Shown one piece after another: positions 24,601 to 33,866 of a stretch of DNA of 64,000 bases. The DNA is taken from positions 46,321,874 to 46,385,873 of the forward strand of contig NC_054868.1 in the NCBI RefSeq assembly GCF_018320785.1. The letters run 5' to 3'. The position numbers were made by a program, and so were the translations under genes. This DNA comes from Cheilinus undulatus (taxonomy: Eukaryota > Chordata > Actinopteri > Labriformes > Labridae). Positions within the stretch are counted from its first letter, which is position 1; every line of letters starts with the position of its first letter. Below the pieces are notes generated by a model. The model saw only the letters and a program-made list of their open reading frames with translations. It ran no database searches and had not been told where the DNA came from.

Positions 24601-27345
24601 TAATTTCCATAAATTTTGATCCATGATGAATAAATAATGTTGATATCTGTGCTCTAGATCAGTTGTTCCTTTGTTTTTTTCAACCTTTTTTCCTCAGGGC
24701 CCCCCCTTATTCACATCGAAGAAAGCTAAGCCCCCTTGGACCCCCTTGGAAAAAGTACACACCATTTGAAATTGTTTTCATTGACAACATCCCAACATAA
24801 CAGGCCTATAAAGACTTTTTCTTGACTAAAGATCTATGTCCAAACTATTCATTATTATGACAGCGCGTTAGGACTTTAAGAAAAAAAATCAAGTTTAAAA
24901 AATTAATTAAAAAAATAGATTTTTTATGATTTTTAAACTAGTAAATGTCCCTGAACCCCGGATAAGAATTTTTAAGATTATAAAGCCTAAAAGTCAAAAC
25001 CTGACCACTGTTTGCAGTTTGGTTCCTTGTAAATTTTTGACTTTACACTGTTGTAAAATTAGGAGTGGGAGAAAAACTTGATACAGCACAGTATCGTGAT
25101 ATTTTGTCTGATGATTTATCGTATCGACTCGTCCAGCAAGTATCGATTTTTTCAAATTAATTGCTCAGATGAACTGAAGTCTATTATAATGAAAAAATAA
25201 AATAAATTGTTTGGATAATTGTTTGTCCGGTGAGGTCGGCAGAGGGGACGGTCATAGAACAGGAGAAAGTTAGTTAGTACAACAAAAATGGCAGCGCCTG
25301 GGGAAGGACGTTCAGAATGCAAGGAGGGCACGAATGAGAGTGACATCACACGTGAAGTGCTACAGGAAAATAAAATACAGCGGAAATACGACATACATGA
25401 GGGCAAGACTAACGCTAAATCAGCTAAACAGTTGAAAAAAATGGTATAGATCGCAATATATGGAATCACAATACTCACTGTATTGCAAAATGTTTAAAAT
25501 CGCAATAATGTCGAATCCCGAAGTATCGTGATATTATCGTATCGTGGGGCCACCAGTGATTCCCACCCCTATGTAAGATTAGGATTTAAAATACATTTAA
25601 ACTTTAAAAAAATGAGTTTCTAATGTCAATTTATGACTTTTTAAATTCAGAAATTTAGATTTTTTTTTCTTGTAAATTCCTGACTTTTGAAACTCTGAAA
25701 TCTTGTAAATATAAGACTTTATAGACTCAAAAATATGGATTTTTTTTCCAAACAAATTTCTGACCTTTTTGATTAGAAATCTACAGATTCTCATTATATT
25801 TTAATCTTTTAGGTTGGCCCCTATACTCTATTGTACATTAGGTTTGTAATCCTGATTTTTTTTTTTTTAAATGAACATCCAATTTTGACAACGTCAGAGC
25901 AGACAGGGTCCCGCACCCCCCCCCCCTGAAATCTGAGGTGACCCCCTAGGGGTCCCCAGACCCCAGGTTGGGAACCACTGCTCTAGATACATGAATGTAA
26001 ATGCAGTGCCTCTTTAATTTGCGAATTTTCTTGCTTTGAATGTTTTAATGGACAAAAACACGTTGGTTTCTCTTTTAATTATTTGAACGTTTAAATGCAT
26101 AAACTGGACTGTGTAAAAACAGACCAGTGAGTTTTTTCCAGTATAGCAAGGTGGCTTATATTAAATTATTTAATGTAGGTTTTTTTAATGTAGGTCTCCA
26201 TTAGTGTTGCATTTACATTTCATAATTATTTAAATGTATGTAAACATTAGAATAACTTTAAGCTGTATTTCTCATATCAGTGGTGTCCCACTGTTCCATC
26301 AGCTCCTCTTAAACATCTGTTTGGATTTCTTCTGTTGTAGGAAAAGAGTTGCAGTTTATAAAAATGTACTAAAGTGGGAGCTATGGGTTGGAATGATTCC
26401 CATTTCAACTGAACCCCCTCTGTAGTCGTGCCACAGCTGCATGCTCTGAGTGCCCAGCATGCTCTGACTTCATGCTACATACTTCCCTCTCTCTGTCTGT
26501 GTTTGTGTTGGAGCCTCACCTTGCCTCGTGGAGACGTTCCTCTCGTTGCCTGCAGTCAGCACAACCTGCGCGTGGCTGCGCTCCAGGCCAAACAGTTCAT
26601 CCTTCCCCACCTTCGTGCTCCTCCCAGACCTCATCGTGCCGGTGGGCCCTGCAGGCGCCAGGTAACGACCGTTACAGTCGCGGAATGCCACCTTCCCGGA
26701 GCGGAATTCCAGCATGTAGCCGGTGTCCTTGTCCGTTTTCGTGGACAGGCTGCCGTCATTGCGGAGGAAGCGGTTATCGCACGTCTCCAGGTGGTAGCGC
26801 TCATCCCTGTAGACAAGGGTCACGAGGGAGTCCACTCCCCAGGGGACATCCCGGTTTGTCGACACCTCCTGGCCCTGCGCGCTTAGGTGGGCGAAGCGTT
26901 TCCGCGCGAAGCTGTACAGATTAACCTGCGGGTGCACAGCCAAGTGCACGCTCCACTTTTCCGCAGGTGAGGCCGTTTGCGCAAAGCACGTGATCCGGTC
27001 CTCGCTGCCGCCCAGGAACCGACCGTGGGGCTCGGACTGCAGGGACCACCGCCCGTCCTCGTGCGCGGTGATGACGAAGCGGCAGTCCGTGCCGCGCGTC
27101 TCGCTGTCCGCGGTAACGTTGCCGTCTTTGTCCGTGGCGAGGTAGCGGCCCAGGTGGGAGAGCAGGAACACCGCGCTGCCGTCCTCCCCGGTCTGCTCCA
27201 GGGTCCACGTCTGCTTCTTCTTCAGGCTGCTGGCGGAGGCGTTGATTTTAAAGCCGAAAGTCTCCGCGGTCAGATACTTCCCCGCGCTGTTGATGAGCCC
27301 CAGAGGGATCCGCAGAAGCTCCCCGTCTGCGCCGTTTGCGGACAT
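15437..27345 (-). CDS. fscn1: Fascin actin-bundling protein 1 (fscn1), 5 coding exons
   Basis: Fascin cross-links actin filaments into tight parallel bundles in filopodia and microspikes through four beta-trefoil domains. Coding exons on the minus strand are 27345-26520, 18675-18519, 18430-18309, 16358-16188 and 15642-15437. All introns are GT-AG, and the joined frame is 493 codons plus TAA, the length of human fascin-1. Visible fascin signatures are the N-terminal [11 protein letters not shown] segment (human Ser39, the PKC site that blocks actin binding, aligns with Ser40 here), [29 protein letters not shown] at the exon 1/2 junction, GEHGFIG, and the terminal SATLWEY. The start at 27345 opens MSANG, aligning with human MTANG. 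FSCN2 fits less well because it differs at NVSTRQ and GDHAG. Whether this is the teleost a or b paralogue cannot be decided here. No AATAAA was seen on the minus strand within about 500 bases after the stop. Confidence 0.96.
15643..16187 (-). other. fscn1: fscn1 intron 4
   Basis: GT-AG intron, AT-rich, no repeat or RNA recognised. Confidence 0.7.
16188..16358 (-). CDS. fscn1: fscn1 coding exon 4
   Basis: 171 bases encoding residues 369-426, with [19 protein letters not shown] and SYDVFQLEF. It is one codon longer than the human exon, as RKAGITTLD replaces RKVTGTLD. Donor AAAG|GTTGGC is a weaker splice site than the others. Confidence 0.95.
16735..16912 (+). mobile_element. tRNA-type SINE copy in fscn1 intron 3
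   Basis: Same family as 10352-10517: GTGGCCTAGTGGTTTAAGG, GGGTTCGAATCTGG (near-perfect B box), CCCTGTTTCTGA and AATAAAGGCCCC with an A-rich tail. No target duplication was evident. Confidence 0.82.
17527..17717 (-). mobile_element. tRNA-type SINE copy, minus orientation
   Basis: On the minus strand, ATAGCCTAGCAGTTAG, a decayed B box (GTCAAATCCAAAC) and CCTTGCCAAATAAATG at the 3' end match the SINE family above. Confidence 0.65.
18309..18430 (-). CDS. fscn1: fscn1 coding exon 3
   Basis: 122 bases encoding residues 328-369, with [11 protein letters not shown] and [15 protein letters not shown], the third beta-trefoil. Only 88 bases of intron separate it from exon 2. Donor GCAG|GTAAGT. Confidence 0.95.
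18519..18675 (-). CDS. fscn1: fscn1 coding exon 2
   Basis: 157 bases encoding residues 276-328, beginning [11 protein letters not shown] and containing [12 protein letters not shown]. Acceptor CCAG|GC and donor CCAA|GTAATC. The size equals what I recall for human exon 2. Confidence 0.95.
22028..22788 (+). mobile_element. P-element-like transposon relic with THAP exon
   Basis: 761 bp. The terminal inverted repeats are 35 bases long and 29 positions agree; both begin CATAGACATAAT. The 8-bp target duplication ATGCTAAC is perfect (22020-22027, 22789-22796). CA-starting ends, 8-bp duplication and a THAP-type DNA-binding exon just inside the left end together point to the P superfamily (Drosophila P; vertebrate THAP9 relatives). 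The rest of the transposase is absent, so it is an internally deleted copy. hAT is the alternative on duplication size, but THAP favours P. Confidence 0.8.
22110..22189 (+). pseudogene. THAP-domain first exon, start codon lost
   Basis: Reads [13 protein letters not shown] and continues to GITFH, the start of a C2CH zinc-coordinating THAP domain (C-x4-C here; the second Cys and His would be in the next exon, which is missing). The expected ATG at 22110 is ATA. A consensus donor GTAAGT follows at 22190. Confidence 0.75.
23201..23680. repeat. Possible MITE with inverted ends
   Basis: Starts TTGTCCACATGGAGACG and ends near CCGTGTGGATGAAACG. The TCCACAYGGA ends are inverted relative to each other. 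No target duplication identified. Confidence 0.35.
24660..25980. mobile_element. hAT-like element, host of a nested insertion
   Basis: Ends CAGTTGTTCC and GGGAACCACTG with a perfect 8-bp duplication CTCTAGAT (24652-24659, 25981-25988). 1,321 bp including a 502-bp second element at 25070-25571; about 810 bp without it and its duplication. No transposase. Confidence 0.88.
25070..25571. mobile_element. Second hAT-like MITE nested in 24660-25980
   Basis: Inverted ends TAGGAGTGGG and TAGGGGTGGG, rich in TATCGTGATA-type motifs near both ends. The 8-bp duplication matches at 7 of 8 positions: TGTAAAAT (25062-25069) and TGTAAGAT (25572-25579). Confidence 0.82.
26520..27345 (-). CDS. fscn1: fscn1 coding exon 1
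   Basis: Encodes residues 1-276, i.e. beta-trefoil domains 1 and 2 and the start of domain 3. It is one large, GC-rich exon in contrast to its AT-rich surroundings. The donor reads CAAG|GTGAGG and the intron phase is 1, as expected from the human gene. The frame stays open upstream of the ATG to 27672, but that part is not recognisable as fascin and is taken as 5'UTR. Confidence 0.96.
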
Positions 27346-27672
27346 GATGCCGGGTGTCAAGGAGAGGAAAAGAAGATGCTGCTGTGCGTGTTTGGAGAGA
27401 AGGACAGGCGGACAGAGAGGAGAGAGGGAGCGTGGGGGCGTCTGAGGGAGGGACGGAGAGAGAGGGGGGCTGCTCTGACTGATGATGATTTGACGATGAA
27501 TGTCCCCTGACTGTAAACCCAGACCGCCTCTCTGGAGCTGCAGGAGTTGCAGGACTCTGAGTTTTGTTGTATAACAGCAGAACACGCCCCCCAAACATGC
27601 AAAAGAGCTGCAGGGAGAGGGCTGCAGTTTTGGCAAAGCACCCCACCCCTCTTCACCCACACACACCACCAT
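27346..27672 (-). promoter_or_regulatory. fscn1: fscn1 5'UTR / proximal promoter region
   Basis: Sequence directly upstream of the fscn1 start codon. On the minus strand it contains a GC-box-like GGGGGGCGTG near 27582-27592 and an AT-rich TTATACAAC near 27566-27576. Either could be core-promoter sequence, but the transcription start cannot be placed from sequence alone. The reading frame is open and in phase with fascin through this stretch. Confidence 0.4.
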
Positions 27673-28352
27673 ACAGCCTTCTTAGTAGCATGCTATTTCT
27701 AAGGGCTTGGGGATATAGAAGAAAAATGATCTTTGGGCATTTTTGGCTCAATTGTGATGCCTCATATAGAGCTCCCATTTTTTTGTGAAGAAATAACAAA
27801 AACAAAAAGTCAGTTCAAAGTCAAAAGGGCACTTTTACCCACAACCAGCAGCACAATGTCAACACATGAATGCAAAATGACTGAAATACCTTATAAATAA
27901 AACAAAAATAAATAAAATGATGGTTCCCCATTTAAATAAAACGATAAAGAAATGAATTGAGACAAAATTATGATAACTAGAAAAGCATTTAGAGAGTGCA
28001 GACCTCCGCCATTAGCCGTAGCTCCCAATAGTGAAGAATCCTTTAAAAAATTCCTGGATCCATCCCCGTGTGCCCCCCACCACAGTCGATTACTTCCTCC
28101 CCGGTGGGGTGGAAACACGGTGAGGCAAAGCATTGGCTGTTTTTAAATTCACCTGCTATACTAGCAGTGTGTACTGATTTTCCTAAAATGTAGTATCCAG
28201 TATGCGAACAAATGCGAAAGTTGCAGTATGCCAAAAATACCCGGATGACATACTGATTAGGGACAATTTCACACTTAAAAACTATAGTTCTACTTTAAAT
28301 TGAACTCATTTGATTTATATAGGATGTGACAGTGAGAAACATAAACCACACA
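27673..28352. other. Intergenic DNA upstream of fscn1
   Basis: About 27985-28140 resembles a common fish dispersed repeat by eye (GGAGGTCTGCACTC on the minus strand), without clear ends. Otherwise nothing recognised. Confidence 0.4.
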
Positions 28353-28660
28353 AATCCATCCATCCATCCATCCATCCATCTTCTTCCATTTATCCGAGGC
28401 TGAACCCTGGTGGTAGCATTATTAGCAAGTCAACCCAGACATCCCTCTCCCCTCAAGACTTTCCATCTCCTCCTGGGGAATCCTGAGGTGTTCCCTGACC
28501 AGACAGAATATATAATCCCTCCAGTGCATTCTGGGTCTTCCCTGAAGTCTCCCTCCAACTGGACGTGCCTGGAAATCCTCCAAAGGGAGACGTCCAGGAG
28601 GCCTCCTGATCAGATGCTCGAACCACCTCAACTGGCTCCTTTCCATGCGGCACAAATCAT
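28353..28660 (-). mobile_element. LINE 3' end, 5'-truncated, with (GGAT)n tail
   Basis: Minus strand encodes RWFEHLIRRPPGRLP, RLQGRPRMHWRDY and IPQEEMESLEG, the C-terminal segment of a fish non-LTR retrotransposon polyprotein, then a stop and a (GGAT)n tail at 28353-28380. Only about 90 codons remain. Confidence 0.8.
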
Positions 28661-28665
28661 TTGAA

Positions 28666-28743
28666 AAATGTTCCTGCGACCCCACCTTTGGGGTTTTGTG
28701 ACCCCTGTGGGGTCCTGACCCCCACTTTGGGAAACACTGCTTG
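28666..28743. mobile_element. Miniature hAT-like copy abutting the LINE end
   Basis: About 78 bp, ATGTTCCTGCGACCCC to TTGGGAAACACTG. Flanking TTTGAAAA and CTTGAAAG agree at 6 of 8 bases. Probably an internally deleted relative of the CAGTGGTTCC-ended elements. Confidence 0.5.
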
Positions 28744-28749
28744 AAAGGA

Positions 28750-30475
28750 TATACCAGCAAGCTGACGCCATTTACAGCTACCTGGTGTGTGGGATGTAAA
28801 CTACAAACATGGTGGCACTCAAGGAAGTTCCTATAAAGTTAATTCTGAGATCAAATCATGCGTTCCGTTTATTTTGGAACTTGGAAATTCTGAGGCCCTG
28901 AACTCTGAGGTCTGACTTGGAAACTCAAAGCAACATCGGTATCCTGAGTTAAGAACTTGTAGCAAATGGATCACATTCAGTAATTGATTTGAATTCATTT
29001 TGATCTCAGTGTTTCGGTGTCATTAGTTACCGTACTAAATGGGGACTTCAGCCAGTTGACTGTGCTTGTAGGTCACACCGTTAAAGCAGCTGTTGAAAAC
29101 AGATAGTCCCTATAAATGTCTGTTTGAGTTCTCATTAGAACGTCATATTATACTCTTCAGATATCCTCTCTTTCTCTGCATCCCCCTCCTCTGTCTTTAT
29201 GAAACTTCCTCTCTTCCAACAGCTTCTGGCTGTTCAACGTGACTCTGGCTCTGCTCTGCTTTCTGTCCATTAAAGGGATGTTTTTTTTCTCACTACTGTA
29301 ACTTTGCTAAATGTTGCTCATGATCAATCAATGTTGGGTCTGCTGATATAAATAAAACAGCAGAGATCTGCCCTCTTTGTAAAGAGTTTTGAGATAAAAA
29401 ACTAAACTAATACAAGCAGCCATACAATTAAAGTCACTACTTTACTTGGTCTTTGGTTGAACTGCAACACTGATCTTATGTTCAGTATTTGTTCAGGTTT
29501 AAATGTGGACTTAAACAACAGAATTCATCCGTCAGCTGTTTTGACAGGCATATTTGTCTCTGATAACAATGATACACTTTAAATCAGTGAAAAATCCTGC
29601 CTTACTGTTAGTGTTTCTTACTGTAAATTATCCTTTTACTGAAGTCAATGTCAACATAAATTATATTGACATAATATTCTCTTACCCTGTATTTTGATGG
29701 AAACACACCAAATATCTATAAAATTTCACAAGTTGCCCGTCTCTAATATCTAGCCCACGTGATTTTTTGAATTATACTTTTTTCTAATCATTTCCCATCT
29801 CATCCAAATTTGTCCTACTTTCCGTCCCTCTAATTGAGACCTGCTCAGCCTCAGTTCCACATGGCTAGAGCCTTTCACTGAGTGACAGAACACTGTTTGT
29901 TTGCGAGGCTGTGCGTGTGGACGGCCTACTGGGCTGGTAATGAAGTCATTGAGCTAAAGTTTACCCAGAGGTTGTCAGGCTTTGTCTTCAGATTTCCCTT
30001 TCATGGCTCTTTTAACCGGCCTGAACAAGTTACTACTGAATTACGTGACGTGTTCGTCTCTGAGAGTTAATGGAGGCCCCTTTTCCTTTTTATTTCACTT
30101 TTTTTTGGCTTTGATTCTGTAAAAATTGTCAGCCCCTGATACTGTACTGCAGGACCACAACACTACTCATTACTCAGCTACAGTATCTTCAAATTTAAGC
30201 CTCAGAAAAATCCGGTTGTCTCAGGCACAATACCATATTTGTTCTCCTTCAACATTTTTTTCTAATTTATGCATTTCATTGTTTCAACATTTCTATGCTG
30301 AATATTGAATTTGCTTGATATGAGGGTGGATTTGGACATTTTTTGGGAGCTTGGACCTTACTGTTTGGGACTTTTTCAGATAATCAAAATATTTTCTGAT
30401 GCTATTTCATTCACAAATGGCCTTTTATTTGCATTCAAAGTACACATCTTACTAACTGAAAGAAATTTTAGATGT
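28750..30475. other. Intergenic DNA with a LINE 3' tail
   Basis: About 29215-29400 is a LINE/SINE 3' region (CAATGTTGGGTCT, then TTTTGAGATAA). No gene recognised elsewhere in this stretch. Confidence 0.45.
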
Positions 30476-30481
30476 CCATTC

Positions 30482-30690
30482 ATCCATTTCAGCTTTCTAG
30501 AGCCTATCCCAGGGTGAGAGGTGGGGTACACCCTGGACTGGTCACCAGCATACAGCATACAGTGACCAACAACCAGGCATAGTCACACCTACAGCCATTT
30601 TTTTGGTCTGTGGGAGGAAACCAGAGTACCCAGAGAGAACCAAATGAGGTGCCCAGTCCTCATGGACCTACAGGACACTAAATACAGCCT
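30482..30690 (-). repeat. Fragment of the 45069-type dispersed repeat
   Basis: AGAGCCTATCCCAG, GGGTACACCCTGGACTGG and GGAGGAAACCAGAGTA are the reverse complement of segments in 45069-45439. Confidence 0.7.
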
Positions 30691-32232
30691 AGTGGTAAAA
30701 CCACCCATGCCCTGAGTGAGGAGGAAGAGTAAAGAAGCACTGAATCCAAGTTGCTTGTGGTCCAGTGTGATTTTTAGGAAGTCTCTCTCTACTAGGCAAA
30801 GTGAAATCCATACATCAACAACATCCAGAAACGCTGCCCACTTCTCTGAACCCCAGCTAATTTGAGATGGACTAACCAAAAGAGGAACGCTGTTTTGTGG
30901 TCTGACAAGTCCACATTTCATATTGTTTGTGGAAATAATGGTCATCGAGTCCTTTAGGCTAAACAGGAAAAGGACCATTCAGATTGTTATCAGTGCAGAG
31001 TTCGAGCCAGCATCTGCAATGGTGTTGGGGTGTATTAGTGCCCATGTCATGGGTCACTTGCACATCTGTGACAACACCATTATTACTGAGAGGGTGCATA
31101 TCACCCTGGCGTCTTTACAGTGACATCACTGCTTACGTAAAAAAAGACCATGCCAAACCACATCCTGCATGAGCATCAACAGCATGGCTTCACAGAAAGA
31201 GTGTGGATATAGACTAGCCTACATGCAATCCAGACCTGTCTCCCATTAAAAATGCATGGCACATTATGTAGCACAAAAATGACATCAGAAACTCATCACT
31301 GCTGAGCAGCCTAGGATGTAAACTGAGCAAGAATGGGGAAGAATTCCACCTTTAATGCTAAAACAATTGGTTTCTTCAGTCCTTAGACGATTACAGTCAT
31401 TATATGAACTGCAAAGGAGCTAAGGAAACGGGCAGGAGCTCCCCTGAAAGCTGTTTAGAGAGATGTTTAGGGGGAGCACTAAAAAGCTGTCAGCATTAGT
31501 ATTTTATTTTATGTACATCATGTTTCCTGAAGTATAAAACCAGTAATAAGAATACATAAGTGCTGTTTCTTTACTTTTTCATTACATAACAAATTCAATA
31601 TTTCGACCATCTATCCACACAAATCAACAAAATTATGCATCTATTCCTGTTGTGGTGAGTCATGCAAGGCAGTGCTGCACTGATATAAGGCCCAGAATTA
31701 CATAAGTGCTTGATGTTATCAGTGAGGGTTTTTTTTTGTTGTTGTGGATTTTGTGGGTATAAAAATGCATTTCCTGTGATTGTTATTTTTTTGGTCTGAT
31801 TTTCTGTGATTAAACTTGTTGTGCGATGCCTAAGTTGTTATTGCACCTAAACGACAGGTTACTGACTGCGTTAACTCCCTGCTGCAGAAGTGGTGAATGA
31901 TTCTGCTGCACCTATGTACATGCAGTGTGTGTGACTTGGAAGGCCATGGTGCACATCAGAAAATGGGGCAAAGCCATTGCATAGTTCAAACACTGCTACA
32001 GTGTTATTAGAAGAAAAAGCAATGTTTACAGTAGTAAACATGCTCCTGTCCCAACTTTTTTGGAACGTGTTGCAGGCATCAAATTCAAAATGCATGCATG
32101 CTAAATCAAAAATATCAGTTTGGACATTAAGAGCTGTATTCAGTTAAATAAAGGATGAAAAGGATTTGCAAACTGTGTTCTTTCTTAAGCCACATTTTAC
32201 CCAAAGTCCCAACTTTTTTGGAATTGGGCTTT
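30690..32232 (+). mobile_element. Tc1-like transposon, interrupted and decayed
   Basis: Plus-strand transposase remnants from about 30770 to 31400 and a 3' terminal region at about 31990-32232 (GTCCCAACTTTTTTGG twice) belong to one Tc1-like family. About 570 bases of unrelated sequence (about 31415-31985) separate them. The left terminal repeat is missing; the element abuts the repeat at 30482-30690. Confidence 0.72.
30790..31400 (+). pseudogene. Tc1-like transposase pseudogene
   Basis: Frames contain FILFVEIM, VLGCISAHVMGHLHI, AKPHPA and SRPVSH-like remnants of a DDE transposase, in more than one frame and with stops. Catalytic residues cannot all be found. Confidence 0.65.
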
Positions 32233-32239
32233 GAATACA

Positions 32240-33640
32240 TATCTCCTTAAACATGGCAGCCCCTTTGCAGAAGTCCAAAAGTATTTAGTTTCTGTGTCTA
32301 GCCTTTAACAAAGTCAGTCACTTTTGATTTGAACTGGAGTCGCTGTAGCGTGCTGAACAATAAGGCTCTCTCTGCAGCGTGCTACAGACTTTTCTGTCTC
32401 TCTCTCTCCTCTCATCGCCCCAGGTGATGTCTTGTCATGGTAACGTATTTATGCTGTAGGGTGAGAGGGTATGTCTGTTATAACGTTCACTCCCCACCCC
32501 CTTCTTCTCTCTCTAGCTCTACTCTCGAGTGTGATACTCAGAAACAAACCGCCACACTTGATATTGCATTAAACACTCTAATGTCTGCCGTTTCTAAAGG
32601 TTTGAACACTTGATCTGAATCATCCACAACAGAATCAATATTGTTGGTTTCTGTTTCCGCTCTCGCTTGTTTCCTGACATTTTTGGCTTCTTTTGATTTC
32701 ACCTGTTTCCTCCTACATGTCTGGTCAGCCTTTTCCTTCCTCCTCCTCCCTTGGGCTCCATCATGACTCCTATCTGCTCATCCACCTTTACTCCTACAGA
32801 AAACAGTAGCCAATGTTCTGCTTGCCTTTTCCTTTCAGCTAATACAATAATAAAAGCAGGGCATTATGCAAAACCCATTGCAGAGTTTATCCAATTAAGC
32901 GTATTTAGCCATTTAGTTTGTTTCTCCTCCTACGGCAGTCTTTAACTATGAATCTAATTATGCTAAAATGATTAGAGTTATTTATACGGCAGCCTTTTAA
33001 AAGGTCATCTACTTCAATCATGTTGTTTCCTATAATATCCCCACTCCTGATCTACAAATAAGTAGCTGGCTTTGGTCAGAGCTCCTCTGAAAAACTAGAA
33101 TAGTAATCTGAGAAAGCATGGCACACTTTTTCTCTGATGGAAATGTTAGACAAGGTGAAAGTCTGCAGGGTCATGGGAGGTTCACTGCCCATTTGCTTAA
33201 GTTTGCATGTTTACTGTTGACTCAGAATTTTATGCAAATGACAGCCGGGCTGTGCCCCTGAGCTGTCTTTCAAGCACAGAGTGCTTGTGTGCATGTTGCA
33301 GAGTCAGTTCACCGGAAAAATGACCAATCAATTGCAATTTTGTGCTGAGTCAAAGGAAAAAAAACAACAAACATTTCCCGGTGAGAGCCTCCTAGCATTT
33401 GCATTTCTTTCCCATCTGTGTCAGTTGAATACCTTGTGGATTTTTGGCTGTTATCAATCCTTTTCTAAGGGTTATATTTACCTGAGAAACACTGTCTTAC
33501 ATGTGAGCCTGTAATTGATAACTAGAACAAACACCTGGTGGTTATATGCCTCCATGAGGTACAAGTGCTGGGTGGTAAAAGTGGATCAAGAAGTTGTAGG
33601 TGCAAGTTTTGAAAGTTAAGTTCATGGGACTCAACTTTAT
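32240..33640. other. Non-coding DNA, nothing recognised
   Basis: Includes a pyrimidine-rich tract at about 32390-32520. No gene, RNA or bounded repeat. Confidence 0.5.
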
Positions 33641-33800
33641 TCATAAAACATCATACTGACCCTTGACTTCCAAATCTATCCAGCTCACCCTCAAGTCCAA
33701 GTGAAGGTGTGTGTCAAATTTGATCAAAATCCTCCACTGTCTGGGCACCGATGGCTGAGGATTCAATGCTAAGATGGACAATGTTGGTAACTGTGTCCAA
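33640..33800. repeat. Dispersed repeat related to 36440-36930
   Basis: TGACTTCCAAATCTA, CAAGTCCAAGTG and TGTGTCAAATTTGA follow the order of a common fish repeat unit that also occurs at 36440-36930 and 37600-37860. Confidence 0.5.
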
Positions 33801-33866
33801 ATCAGATTGAATCAGTACTTACCTTCATTCTAACAACCTGGTTGAGTTTCATTTCAGTTAAAAATG

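Larger units (their letters stand above)
18676..26519 (-). other. fscn1: fscn1 intron 1 (7.8 kb), repeat-rich
   Basis: The long first intron holds the P-like element (22028-22788), a possible inverted-terminal MITE (about 23201-23680) and the nested hAT pair (24660-25980). In 18676-22020, 22800-23200, 23680-24650 and 26000-26519 no gene, RNA or clearly bounded repeat was recognised. A C-rich anonymous segment at 19450-19960 has short open frames but no known motif. Confidence 0.6.

Noticed and set aside
26428..26924. Plus-strand open frames of about 150 codons opposite fscn1 exon 1
   Set aside because: They are antisense shadows of a GC-rich coding exon; no family motif and the fascin frame explains the sequence.
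26977..27510. Plus-strand open frame of 177 codons
   Set aside because: Antisense of fscn1 exon 1 and its 5' region, with low-complexity R/G-rich content.
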